Assembly: GCA_021771815.1 (NCBI GenBank)
Contig: JAETOE010000001.1
Coordinates: 1 to 64,000, forward strand
Origin: Roseburia hominis
GTDB lineage: Bacteria > Bacillota > Clostridia > Lachnospirales > Lachnospiraceae
DNA length: 64,000 nucleotides
Direction of reading: 5' to 3'
Shown here in pieces: positions 17,743 through 27,492 of this stretch (its first letter is position 1; every line of letters begins with the position of its first letter). Under the pieces are notes generated by a model, which had not been told where the DNA came from, made no database searches, and worked only from the letters and a program-made list of their open reading frames with translations. A program made the position numbers and the translations under genes.

Positions 17743-19272
17743 TTGTATAGTATTGTATCAACGGCGATCATCTGCGGGATTAAGAGCGTACCCGTCTGCG
17801 TGGAGGCGGATGTGGGCGACGGGATGCCTGTATTTGAAATGGTCGGTTTTCTCGCTTCGGAGGTAAAGGAAGCGAAGGAGCGGGTGCGGACGGCATTGCG
17901 CAATGTGGGCTATCCGTTGCCGCCCAAACGGATTACGGTGAATCTTGCACCTGCGGATATCCGGAAATCCGGCTCTGGATTTGATCTTCCGGTCGCGGTG
18001 GCAATCCTCGCGGCTTTGGGAATGATTCCGACAGAGGCGCTTCACGGAGTCTTTGTCATAGGCGAGATCGGATTAAAGGGGGACGTGCAGCCGGTTCATG
18101 GCGTGCTTCCTATGGTTGCGGAGGCAAAAGAACGTGGAATCAGCCGCTGTATTGTTCCGGCAGCGAACCGCAGGGAAGCGGAACTGGCAGCGGATATGCA
18201 GGTCTTTGGCGCAGACAGCCTGGAAGACGTCATCCGTCTGTTGAACGGCGGTGATTGGACGGGAACAACAGCTTATAATATAGAAGAAACAGCAAAGGAA
18301 GAAGCGTATCTTGATTTCGCGGATATCCACGGACAGCGTCTGGTAAAGCGGGCTTGTGAGGTTGCGGTGGCAGGGATGCACAATCTGTTGTTGATTGGGC
18401 CGCCGGGAGCGGGCAAAACTATGATGGCAATGCGGATTCCGTCGATTCTTCCGCCGCTGTCAGAGGAGGAGCAGATGGAACTGTCCAAGGTCTATAGTGT
18501 CGGTGGGCTGCTCTCGGAGGGAAGCGGACTTGTGACAAAACGCCCGTTCCGCGCGCCGCATCACACGATAAGCATGCAGGGTTTGGCCGGAGGAGGACGC
18601 GTTCCGAAGCCGGGGGAGATATCCTTTGCACATAAGGGCGTGCTGTTTTTGGATGAGCTTCCCGAATTTCAGAAGGAGACACTCGAGGTGCTGCGTCAGC
18701 CGTTGGAAGAGAAATGCGTGCGCCTGGTGCGTCTGCAGGGAACCTTCGAATATCCCGCTGATTTTATGCTGGTGGCGGCGATGAATCCCTGCCGGTGCGG
18801 ATATTACCCTGATATGAACAGATGCACCTGCACACAGACGGCAGTCGACCGCTATCTGGCGAGGGTCAGCAGACCACTTTTGAACCGGATTGACATATGC
18901 GTGGAAGCGCCGCAGCTTACATTTGGGGAACTGACCGGGAATGGGACAGAAGAGCCTTCTGCGGTCATAAGGAAACGCGTTATTGCGGCGCAGAAGATAC
19001 AGAGGGAACGTTACCGCGGGGAAGCATTTTTGTGCAACAGCCAGATACCGGCAGCGAGAATCCGGGAATTCTGCGGACTGAGCAAGAAGCAGGAGAACTA
19101 TATGGAGCAGGTCTACCGGAAGCTGGAACTGACGGCGCGCGCTTACCACAAGCTGCTCAAGGTGGCGCGGACGCTTGCGGATATGGATGGCGGCGGGCAG
19201 ATCGGGGATTGTCACCTGAATGAGGCAATCTGTTATCGGAGTCTGGACAAGAAATTCTGGGAAAGGCCTTAG
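17743..19272 (+). CDS. comM: YifB/ComM-family Mg-chelatase-like AAA ATPase
   Basis: 'ICGIKSVPVCVEADVGDGMPVFEMVGF', 'LLIGPPGAGKTMMAMRIPSILPPL', 'GEISFAHKGVLFLDELPEF'; TTG start at 17743 after aaggag. Confidence 0.93.
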   Translation: MYSIVSTAIICGIKSVPVCVEADVGDGMPVFEMVGFLASEVKEAKERVRTALRNVGYPLPPKRITVNLAPADIRKSGSGFDLPVAVAILAALGMIPTEALHGVFVIGEIGLKGDVQPVHGVLPMVAEAKERGISRCIVPAANRREAELAADMQVFGADSLEDVIRLLNGGDWTGTTAYNIEETAKEEAYLDFADIHGQRLVKRACEVAVAGMHNLLLIGPPGAGKTMMAMRIPSILPPLSEEEQMELSKVYSVGGLLSEGSGLVTKRPFRAPHHTISMQGLAGGGRVPKPGEISFAHKGVLFLDELPEFQKETLEVLRQPLEEKCVRLVRLQGTFEYPADFMLVAAMNPCRCGYYPDMNRCTCTQTAVDRYLARVSRPLLNRIDICVEAPQLTFGELTGNGTEEPSAVIRKRVIAAQKIQRERYRGEAFLCNSQIPAARIREFCGLSKKQENYMEQVYRKLELTARAYHKLLKVARTLADMDGGGQIGDCHLNEAICYRSLDKKFWERP

Positions 19273-19295
19273 ATTCGTGGGAGGAGGAAAAGCAT

Positions 19296-20369
19296 ATGAA
19301 TTATGAATATTGGTTTGCAAATATTCCAGGACTCACAAACTATGCAAGACTCTCACTGGTTGCACAGGCGGGGAGTGCAAGGGAACTCTATTTTCTGCCG
19401 GAGCGGCAGCTAAAGAGTCTTGGGGCGGAGGAGAAGGTGACGGAAGCGGTCATCGCCGGAAGAAAGATGGATACGGAGCGGGCATACACCGCACTGTGCG
19501 GTGACGGCATCTCATTTATTTCCATAGAGGATTCCGCTTATCCGGCACGTCTAAAGACAATCCCGGACGCCCCTTACGGCATTTATGCCAAAGGTCCGCT
19601 GCCGGATGGAAAAGAGAAGCATGTGGCAATCGTCGGGGCGCGGATGTGCTCGGAATATGGCAGAGCGGTCGCGACGGAGCTTGGAAGGCAGCTTGCGGCC
19701 CTCGGCGCGTGCGTGGTGAGCGGGATGGCGCGCGGGATCGATTCGGCGGCGCACGAGGGAGCGCTTCTTGCGGACGGTGTGACATGCGCGGTCTTAGGCT
19801 GCGGCGTGGACGTCTGTTACCCCAAGAGCGCCGGGCAGATTTACAGGCAAATTCTGAACCGTGGCTGCATCCTCTCGGAATATCCGCCGAACACGCCGCC
19901 GCTCGCCGCCTATTTCCCGCAGCGCAACCGGATCATATCCGGCATGAGCGATCTGGTCGTTGTCGTGGAGGCGAAAGAGAGGAGCGGCTCTCTGATCACG
20001 GCGGATTGTGCGTTAGAGCAGGGGCGCGACATTTACGCCGTGCCGGGTCGCCTGTTCGATAAGCTTTCGGCGGGCTGTAACGATCTGATCAGGCAGGGCG
20101 CGGGAATCCTTTCAAATATTGATGAATTCATTCAGGAACTTGATTTATGCGGTGCCAGGGGTATGTCCGTGGAACATTTAGAAAAAATATTACTTGAAAA
20201 ACAAGAACGCTTGGTGTATAGTTGTGTAGATTTACGACCGAAAAGTATCGAAGAACTTCTTGCGGAGACAGAACTTTTACTGCCGGATCTGGCACAGATT
20301 CTGGCGGGACTGTCACAGAAGGGCTTTATCACAGAGGTCTTTAAGAACCGTTATATCAGACATATTTAA
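19296..20369 (+). CDS. dprA: DNA-processing protein DprA/Smf
   Basis: 'HVAIVGARMCSEYGRAVATELGRQLAALGACVVSGMARGIDSAAHEGAL', 'RNRIISGMSDLVVVVEAKERSGSLITA'. Confidence 0.96.
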   Translation: MNYEYWFANIPGLTNYARLSLVAQAGSARELYFLPERQLKSLGAEEKVTEAVIAGRKMDTERAYTALCGDGISFISIEDSAYPARLKTIPDAPYGIYAKGPLPDGKEKHVAIVGARMCSEYGRAVATELGRQLAALGACVVSGMARGIDSAAHEGALLADGVTCAVLGCGVDVCYPKSAGQIYRQILNRGCILSEYPPNTPPLAAYFPQRNRIISGMSDLVVVVEAKERSGSLITADCALEQGRDIYAVPGRLFDKLSAGCNDLIRQGAGILSNIDEFIQELDLCGARGMSVEHLEKILLEKQERLVYSCVDLRPKSIEELLAETELLLPDLAQILAGLSQKGFITEVFKNRYIRHI

Positions 20370-20395
20370 GTAAACAGCATGAAGGAGATGGACGA

Positions 20396-22483
20396 ATGGC
20401 TAAGTACCTTGTGATCGTCGAGTCGCCTGCGAAGGTAAAGACAATCAAGAAATTTCTCGGAAAGAATTATGAAGTAGTTGCTTCAAACGGGCATGTCAGA
20501 GATCTGCCGAAGAGTCAGATGGGCATCGACATTGAAAACGACTTCGAGCCGAAATATATAACGATCCGCGGGAAGGGGGATATCCTTGCAAAGCTTCGCA
20601 AAGAAGTCAAAAAAGCAGACAAGGTATATCTCGCGACCGACCCCGACCGTGAGGGAGAGGCGATTTCATGGCACTTAAGTCAGGCGTTGAAGCTGGAGGG
20701 GAAGAATGTCAGACGCATAAGCTTTAACGAGATTACACAGAACGCGGTCAAGACATCTTTAAAGGAGCCGCGCGACATCGACATGAATCTTGTCAACGCC
20801 CAACAGACGAGACGTATTTTGGACCGTATCGTGGGTTATAAGATCAGTCCGCTGCTCTGGGCGAAGGTGAAGAGAGGTCTTAGTGCGGGACGCGTCCAGT
20901 CGGTAGCGCTGCGCATCATCTGTGATCGTGAGGAGGAGATCAATGCGTTCATTCCGGAGGAGTACTGGACGCTGGACGCTTCGCTTTCCATCGAAGGAGA
21001 GAAGAAGCCGCTGATCGCGAAGTTTCACGGAGATGAGAATGGCAAGCTTGCCATTTCTTCGAAAGAGGAGATGGACCGCATCATGGAAGAACTGCGGCAG
21101 GAAACATTTAAGGTTCTTGAGGTGAAGAAAGGAGAGCGCACGAAGAAGGCGCCGTTGCCGTTTACCACGAGCACACTGCAGCAGGAGGCGTCCAAGGCGC
21201 TCAATTTCCCGATTTCCAAGACGATGCGGATCGCGCAGCAGCTCTATGAGGGCGTGGATATTAAGGGTCAGGGAACGGTCGGCCTAATTACATATCTGCG
21301 TACCGATTCCGTGCGTATCTCCGATGAGGCGGATAAGCAGGCAAGAGAATATATTGGACAGGCGTATGGCGAGCGGTTTGTTGCGACGCAGACGACGGCG
21401 AAGAAGGGCGGGGCGAAGATTCAGGACGCGCACGAGGCAATCCGTCCTTCGGATATCGCACGTACCCCGGTGATGGTCAAGGAATCTTTGTCCAGAGACC
21501 AGTTCCGTCTGTATCAGCTTATATGGAAACGTTTTACGGCAAGCCGTATGACTCCGGCGGTCTATGAGACGACGAATGTGAAGATAGGAGCCGGAAAGTA
21601 CCGCTTTGGTGTAGCGGCATCCAAGCTTTCCTTTGAGGGCTTTATGTCGGTCTATATCAGTGCGGATGATGAAAAGGAAGAGAACAACGTGCTCTTAAAG
21701 AGTATTGATCAGCAGACGAAACTGGCTTTGGCGGATTTTGATGAGAAACAGCATTTCACGCAGCCGCCGGCGCACTATACCGAAGCTTCCCTTGTCAAAA
21801 CGCTGGAAGAACTGGGGATCGGACGTCCGAGTACCTACTCGCCGACGATCACAACGCTGCTTGGAAGACGCTATATCGTAAAGGAAGCGAAGAACCTCTA
21901 TGTGACGGAACTTGGCGAGGTAGTCAACCAGATCATGAAGGAATCGTTCCCGAGCATTGTGGACGAACATTTTACTGCGAATATGGAATCCCTCCTCGAC
22001 AGTGTGGGAGAGGGGACGGTTGACTGGAAGATGGTCGTGCGCAACTTCTATCCTGATCTTGCAGAGGCGGTGGAAGTGGCGGAGAAGGAGCTTGAGAAGG
22101 TTAAGATCGAGGACGAGGTGACGGACGTCATCTGCGATCTCTGCGGCAGAAACATGGTTGTCAAGTACGGGCCACATGGAAAGTTCCTTGCATGTCCGGG
22201 ATTTCCGGAGTGCCGCAACACGAAGCCGTACCTCGAGAAAATCGGCGTGACATGCCCTGCCTGCGGCAAGGAAATCGTGCTGCGCAAGACGAAAAAGGGC
22301 AGAAAGTATTACGGCTGTGAGAATAATCCGGAGTGCGATTTCATGAGCTGGTCGCGGCCTGTTGCAGAGAAGTGCCCGAAGTGCGGAGGCTATATGGTCG
22401 TCAAAGGTAATAAAGTTGCCTGTGCGGACGCGGGCTGCGGTTATACCGTTGACCGGAAGTCTGTAGAAATTGATACAAAATAA
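20396..22483 (+). CDS. topA: DNA topoisomerase I
   Basis: 'KYLVIVESPAKVKTIKKFLGKNYEVVASNGHVRDLPKS', 'GLITYLRTDSVRIS', C-terminal Cys4 zinc fingers. Confidence 0.98.
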   Translation: MAKYLVIVESPAKVKTIKKFLGKNYEVVASNGHVRDLPKSQMGIDIENDFEPKYITIRGKGDILAKLRKEVKKADKVYLATDPDREGEAISWHLSQALKLEGKNVRRISFNEITQNAVKTSLKEPRDIDMNLVNAQQTRRILDRIVGYKISPLLWAKVKRGLSAGRVQSVALRIICDREEEINAFIPEEYWTLDASLSIEGEKKPLIAKFHGDENGKLAISSKEEMDRIMEELRQETFKVLEVKKGERTKKAPLPFTTSTLQQEASKALNFPISKTMRIAQQLYEGVDIKGQGTVGLITYLRTDSVRISDEADKQAREYIGQAYGERFVATQTTAKKGGAKIQDAHEAIRPSDIARTPVMVKESLSRDQFRLYQLIWKRFTASRMTPAVYETTNVKIGAGKYRFGVAASKLSFEGFMSVYISADDEKEENNVLLKSIDQQTKLALADFDEKQHFTQPPAHYTEASLVKTLEELGIGRPSTYSPTITTLLGRRYIVKEAKNLYVTELGEVVNQIMKESFPSIVDEHFTANMESLLDSVGEGTVDWKMVVRNFYPDLAEAVEVAEKELEKVKIEDEVTDVICDLCGRNMVVKYGPHGKFLACPGFPECRNTKPYLEKIGVTCPACGKEIVLRKTKKGRKYYGCENNPECDFMSWSRPVAEKCPKCGGYMVVKGNKVACADAGCGYTVDRKSVEIDTK

Positions 22484-22515
22484 TGAAAAAAATCATACGA
22501 AATGTTACAGAAATG

Positions 22516-22544
22516 TTGAATTTTCAGAATTAACATGTTAGAAT
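22516..22544 (+). promoter_or_regulatory. Putative codY promoter (TTGAAT N17 TAGAAT) overlapped by a CodY-box-like sequence AATTTTCAGAATTAA (22519-22533)
   Basis: Hexamers and spacing; 11/15 match to the known CodY motif AATTTTCWGAAAATT. Confidence 0.5.
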
Positions 22545-22589
22545 ATGAACCATAATGAAATTTAAACAAATTATGGAAGGAGCAACGGC

Positions 22590-23372
22590 ATGAGTGTTCA
22601 ATTATTGGACAAAACAAGAAAAATCAACAAATTGCTTCATAACAACAGCTCTTCCAAGGTTGTATTTAATGATATCTGCGATGTGTTAAAGGAAATCCTT
22701 TCTTCTAATATTCTTGTCATCAGCAAGAAGGGCAAGGTGCTCGGGACGGGCACCGCAAAGGGCGTAGAGGAGATTCAGGAGCTGATTGTCGACGAGGTCG
22801 GCGGATTTATCGATCCGCTATTGAACGAGCGCCTGCTCGGAATCCTCTCGACAAAGGAGAATGTCAACTTAGAGACACTCGGTTTTGTGGATCATGTGAA
22901 GGATTACACGGCGATTATCACACCGATCGACATCGCGGGAGAGCGTCTCGGAACGCTTTTTGTATATAGAGAGGGCAGGCAGTACGATATCGACGATATC
23001 ATTTTGAGCGAGTATGGGACAACCGTTGTCGGGCTCGAGATGATGCGTTCCGTCAATGAGGAGAACGCGGAGGAGACGAGAAAGGTGCAGATCGTCAAGT
23101 CGGCGATCAGCACGTTGTCGTTTTCGGAACTTGAGGCGATTACCCATATTTTCGATGAGATGGACGGCAAGGAGGGAATCCTCGTGGCGAGCAAGATTGC
23201 GGATCGCGTGGGAATTACCCGTTCCGTGATCGTCAATGCGCTGCGTAAGTTTGAGAGCGCAGGCGTGATCGAGTCCCGATCCTCCGGTATGAAGGGCACA
23301 TACATCAAGGTCTTAAACGACGTGGTGTTCGATGAATTGGATAAGATCAAAAAGCAGAACCAGAAGAAATAA
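22590..23372 (+). CDS. codY: GTP-sensing transcriptional pleiotropic repressor CodY
   Basis: 'LLDKTRKINKLL', C-terminal wHTH 'EGILVASKIADRVGITRSVIVNALRKFESAGVIESRSSGMKGTYIKVLND'. Confidence 0.97.
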   Translation: MSVQLLDKTRKINKLLHNNSSSKVVFNDICDVLKEILSSNILVISKKGKVLGTGTAKGVEEIQELIVDEVGGFIDPLLNERLLGILSTKENVNLETLGFVDHVKDYTAIITPIDIAGERLGTLFVYREGRQYDIDDIILSEYGTTVVGLEMMRSVNEENAEETRKVQIVKSAISTLSFSELEAITHIFDEMDGKEGILVASKIADRVGITRSVIVNALRKFESAGVIESRSSGMKGTYIKVLNDVVFDELDKIKKQNQKK

Positions 23373-23386
23373 AAGAAAAGAGAAAA

Positions 23387-23420
23387 GGCGGCAGGGAGAA
23401 GACTCTCTGCCGTCTTTTTA
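23387..23420 (+). terminator. Terminator after codY
   Basis: GGCGGCAGGGAGA agac TCTCTGCCGTC TTTTT. Confidence 0.75.
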
Positions 23421-23422
23421 TA

Positions 23423-23449
23423 GTGCGCCTTGGGGTGCACATTTTTATT
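23423..23449 (+). terminator. Second tandem terminator after codY
   Basis: GTGCGCC ttgg GGTGCAC followed by ATTTTTATT. Confidence 0.55.
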
Positions 23450-23566
23450 GCAGAAAATGCATCAAAAGTACTATGTCTGCATCGACAATTTCGACAGACA
23501 AGGACAAACATATAGTATTTTCATGACAAAAATCTACAATATCGTGTAAAAAAAGCAAAAAACCAG

Positions 23567-23594
23567 TTGCAAATTTTGCGAGATATTCTATAAT
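23567..23594 (+). promoter_or_regulatory. Putative fla/che operon promoter TTGCAA N16 TATAAT
   Basis: Hexamers and spacing, about 50 bp upstream of flgB. Confidence 0.5.
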
Positions 23595-23641
23595 AAGATA
23601 AGGTATTTATGAAAATGAGGATGGATGGAGGGAGATGCAGG

Positions 23642-24037
23642 ATGATTACTACAAATGCATTTGATTATATCAACATCATGGACAAGGCTGCGGATGCGAG
23701 TTGGATGCGCGAGAATGTCATTACGAATAATCTTGCAAATGTGGATACGCCGGGGTATAAGAGGCAGGATGTCGACTTTACATCTGCATTAAAGCGTGAG
23801 CTTGGAAGGTCAAAATATGAATCCCTGGACAAGAAGGTGCGAAGCCTGAATACGGATCTAAGCGGGCTTAGTGTTTCTTCTTATACAGATGCATCGAATT
23901 ATTCTTACCGTCTGGATCGCAACAATGTGGATGTGGATACGGAGCAGGTAGAGCTTGCATCGGAGCAGCTTCGGTATGAACTGCTTACGACAGCGATTAA
24001 TGAAGAGTTTAACCGAATGAAAGTTGTACTCAAATAA
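23642..24037 (+). CDS. flgB: Flagellar basal-body rod protein FlgB
   Basis: 'MRENVITNNLANVDTPGYKRQDVDF'; operon position. Confidence 0.95.
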   Translation: MITTNAFDYINIMDKAADASWMRENVITNNLANVDTPGYKRQDVDFTSALKRELGRSKYESLDKKVRSLNTDLSGLSVSSYTDASNYSYRLDRNNVDVDTEQVELASEQLRYELLTTAINEEFNRMKVVLK

Positions 24038-24050
24038 TTGGAGGTAGGAT

Positions 24051-24491
24051 ATGGGATTATTTCAGGCATTTGATATTAGCGCGACCGGTATGACGGCAGA
24101 GCGCTTCCGTATTGATACGATCGCACAGAATGTTGCGAATGTGAATACGACCCGCACGGAGGACGGAGAACCGTACCGTCGCAAGATCGTTACGTTTGCA
24201 GAGAAGGATTTGACGCCGTTTTCCAATTATTACCAGTCTTCGAGAGCGAAGGCGGTCGGAAACGGTGTGAAGGTGGTTTCCGTGACGGAGGATGAAGAGA
24301 CGGATTTTATCATGGAGTATGATCCGGCGCATCCGGATGCGGATGAAAATGGTTACGTACGTTATCCGAATGTCAATACGGTGACGGAGATGACGAACCT
24401 GATTGATGCGACGAGAGCTTACGAGGCGAACACAACGGCATTCAATGCGAGCAAGAGTATGGTGCAGGCAGCGCTTAAGATCGGACAGTAA
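24051..24491 (+). CDS. flgC: Flagellar basal-body rod protein FlgC
   Basis: 'FDISATGMTAERFRIDTIAQNVANVNTTRTEDGEPYRRK', 'VTEMTNLIDATRAYEANTTAFNASKSM'. Confidence 0.97.
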   Translation: MGLFQAFDISATGMTAERFRIDTIAQNVANVNTTRTEDGEPYRRKIVTFAEKDLTPFSNYYQSSRAKAVGNGVKVVSVTEDEETDFIMEYDPAHPDADENGYVRYPNVNTVTEMTNLIDATRAYEANTTAFNASKSMVQAALKIGQ

Positions 24492-24543
24492 GTGAAGTGT
24501 ACATAGATTGAGATGCAGATGAGAATAAGGTAGGGATATAACT

Positions 24544-24858
24544 ATGGATATTAGTTCATTAACGAGCGTCACTTCGGCTGATTACATGGAGACAGTGGCA
24601 CAGAATACATTACTGGCAGATGACGTAGATGAGAGCTTTGATTCGGTTCTTGCGTCAGCGATGAATATGCTGACGGAGACGAATGACTTGCAGAATGATG
24701 CGCAGTCCGCAAAGATCCAGTTTGCGCTCGGCGAAGCAGAGAACCCGCATGATATGCAGATTGCGGCGGCAAAGGCACTTGAGGCGCTGCAATATACGAC
24801 GGCGGTGCGGGATAAGATGCTGGAAGCATACAAAGAAATCATGAACATGCAGATTTAG
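24544..24858 (+). CDS. fliE: Flagellar hook-basal body protein FliE
   Basis: Operon position, 'AAKALEALQYTTAVRDKMLEAYKEIMNMQI'. Confidence 0.92.
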   Translation: MDISSLTSVTSADYMETVAQNTLLADDVDESFDSVLASAMNMLTETNDLQNDAQSAKIQFALGEAENPHDMQIAAAKALEALQYTTAVRDKMLEAYKEIMNMQI

Positions 24859-24876
24859 TGATTGGAGTCAGGAAAA

Positions 24877-26478
24877 ATGCCAGAACAGTTGCAAAAAATA
24901 TTGAGCCAGATAACAGAATGGTGGAAGAAGTTCACCACGAAACAGCGGATTCTGCTTGGAAGCATCACGGCGTCGATCCTGCTGGCGCTTGTAATTCTCG
25001 GTGTGGTCGTGAGTCGTCCGACGATGGTGACGCTCGTGGAGTGCGAGAATACGGCAGAGGCGGGAGAAGTAAAGGCGCTTTTGGACAATGACGGAAGCAT
25101 CGAATACGAGATTTCGCAGGATGGGTTGACGTTCTACGTGGACGAGAAGGATAATTCGACAGCATCGATTCTGCTCGGAACGAATGGTATTCCGACGAAG
25201 GGCTTCGGCATTGATAATGTGTTTGAAGGTGGTTTCAGTTCTACTGAGGCGGATAAGACAAAGCGCTATAAGCGCTATCTGGAAGAGTATTTCGCAGAGC
25301 AGTTGGAGAGCCTGTCGAATGTCGAGAAAGCGTCCGTGATGCTTGACATACCGAATGATGACGGTACGATTCTTGCGCGGGAACAGGATGCTTACGCGTC
25401 AGTAATCCTCACGCTTTCGGCGGAGATGGACGAGGAGCAGGCGATGGGACTCGCCAAATATATCGCAACGATGGTCGGAAACGACACAACGGATAATATT
25501 ACCATCCTGGATTCGAATACGAATGTCCTCTTCTCGGGCGGGGATTCCGATTCAGTGATGGGTACGGCGACCAGTCAGTTGTCGCTGCGTGCGAAGGCTG
25601 AGAATATGATAAAGAGCGAGGTCAAGGATGTCCTTGTCGGTTCCGGTCTGTTCGACCATGCGGAGGTCGCGGCGAATCTCGATATGAATTTCGATTCTGT
25701 TCAGGAGTCGACGCGCGAATGGTATGCTCCGGACGGTCAGACCAACGGCATGATCGGAGAACAGAGCAACTACGAGCAGAACAGTGTGGGCGGGGCTGCC
25801 GCGACGCCGGGAACGGACGCGAATGACGATACGACCTATATGATCGAGGACAACAGCTATACGGAGACCAATATCACGGATACGACGACGAAGTATCAGA
25901 ACAATGAGAAGGTCACGAACCGTACGTCGGCGATGGGCAACATCAATCCGGAGAATTCCTCTATTGCAATCGTGGTTAAAAATTATGTGATCTACGACGA
26001 GGATACGCTTAAGGCGTCCGGCGCGCTTGATGACATGACATTTGATGAATATATCGCGGCGAACAGCGCTCCGGTCACGACGACGGTCGGAGAGGAGAAT
26101 TACACGATGATCGCCAATGCGACGGGAATCCCGGTGGAGAACATCAGCATCATCGCTTATGACGAGCCGATTTTCCAGTATTCGTCGGGAGGAAGAAGTC
26201 TTTCCGATTACCTGCAGATCATCCTTGCGGTATTGATCCTTCTCTTGCTCGGATATGTCGTATTCCGCAGCACAAGAAAAGAGAAGCCTGTCGAGATAGA
26301 GGAGGAGCTTTCTGTGGAGAGCCTGCTTGAATCCACAAAAGAGAATCAGGATTCGCTTGAGGACATCGGCTACAATGAGAAGTCCGAGACACGTCTTTTG
26401 ATTGAGAAATTCGTAGAAGAAAATCCAGAGGCTGCTGCGTCGTTACTGCGCAACTGGCTGAATGATGAGTGGGAGTAG
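24877..26478 (+). CDS. fliF: Flagellar MS-ring protein FliF
   Basis: 'KYLEEYFAEQLESLSNVEKASVML' type sequence, two TM segments, C-terminal FliG-binding tail; start moved to ATG 24877. Confidence 0.95.
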   Translation: MPEQLQKILSQITEWWKKFTTKQRILLGSITASILLALVILGVVVSRPTMVTLVECENTAEAGEVKALLDNDGSIEYEISQDGLTFYVDEKDNSTASILLGTNGIPTKGFGIDNVFEGGFSSTEADKTKRYKRYLEEYFAEQLESLSNVEKASVMLDIPNDDGTILAREQDAYASVILTLSAEMDEEQAMGLAKYIATMVGNDTTDNITILDSNTNVLFSGGDSDSVMGTATSQLSLRAKAENMIKSEVKDVLVGSGLFDHAEVAANLDMNFDSVQESTREWYAPDGQTNGMIGEQSNYEQNSVGGAAATPGTDANDDTTYMIEDNSYTETNITDTTTKYQNNEKVTNRTSAMGNINPENSSIAIVVKNYVIYDEDTLKASGALDDMTFDEYIAANSAPVTTTVGEENYTMIANATGIPVENISIIAYDEPIFQYSSGGRSLSDYLQIILAVLILLLLGYVVFRSTRKEKPVEIEEELSVESLLESTKENQDSLEDIGYNEKSETRLLIEKFVEENPEAAASLLRNWLNDEWE

Positions 26479-26481
26479 CAT

Positions 26482-27492
26482 ATGGCAAAGAACGAGGAGT
26501 TTACAGGACTGCAAAAGGCGGCGATCCTTTTGATTACGTTGGGTCCGGAACGGTCGGCTGATGTGTTCAAGCATCTGAAGGAAGATGAGATCGAGGAGCT
26601 GACGCTTGAAATTGCAAATACAAGAAGCGTATCGCCGCAGGTGAAGGAAGATGTTCTGAATGAGTTTTACCAGATCTGTCTGGCGCAGCAATATATTGCT
26701 GAGGGCGGTATCGGATACGCGAAGGAGCTGCTTGACAAAGCGCTCGGAGCGGAGAAGGCACAAGAGGTCATCACAAAGCTTACCGCATCCCTGCAGGTGC
26801 GTCCTTTCGAGTTTGTCCGCAAGACGGATCCAAGCCAGTTGTTGAACTTTATTCAGGATGAACACCCGCAGACGATTGCCATGATTCTGTCTTATCTGAC
26901 CGCGCCGCAGGCGTCGATGGTACTTGGCGCGCTGCCGCCGGAGAAACAGGCGGATGTTGCAAAGCGTATTGCTATGATGGATAGGACATCGCCGGATGTC
27001 ATCAAAGAGGTGGAAAGAGTGCTGGAGAGAAAGCTTGCATCCCTTGTGAACCAGGATTACACGATTGTCGGCGGTGTCGATGCAATTGTAAATATCTTAA
27101 ATGCGGTAGACCGTTCTACAGAGAAGCATATTATGGAATCTCTCGAGATCGAAGAGCCGGAGCTTGCAGACGAGATCCGCAAGAAGATGTTCGTCTTCGA
27201 GGATATCCTGCTGCTGGACGACCGTGCGATTCAGCGTGTGCTGCGCGATGTCGACAATGCAGACCTCGGCGTTGCGCTTAAGGCTGCGAACGAGGAAGTG
27301 CAGAATGTTATCTTTAAGAACCTGTCGAAGCGTCTTGCAGCAATGATTAAGGAAGACATGGAGTTCATGGGACCGGTACGAATGAAGGATGTCGAGGAGG
27401 CGCAGCAGAAGATTGTAAGTGTTATTCGTAAACTGGAGGACGCAGGTGAGATTGTAATCTCCAGAGGCGGAGGTGACGAGATCGTTGTCTAA
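26482..27492 (+). CDS. fliG: Flagellar motor switch protein FliG
   Basis: 'GLQKAAILLITLGPERSADVFKHLKEDEIEELT', 'FVFEDILLLDDRAIQRVLRDVD'. Confidence 0.97.
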   Translation: MAKNEEFTGLQKAAILLITLGPERSADVFKHLKEDEIEELTLEIANTRSVSPQVKEDVLNEFYQICLAQQYIAEGGIGYAKELLDKALGAEKAQEVITKLTASLQVRPFEFVRKTDPSQLLNFIQDEHPQTIAMILSYLTAPQASMVLGALPPEKQADVAKRIAMMDRTSPDVIKEVERVLERKLASLVNQDYTIVGGVDAIVNILNAVDRSTEKHIMESLEIEEPELADEIRKKMFVFEDILLLDDRAIQRVLRDVDNADLGVALKAANEEVQNVIFKNLSKRLAAMIKEDMEFMGPVRMKDVEEAQQKIVSVIRKLEDAGEIVISRGGGDEIVV

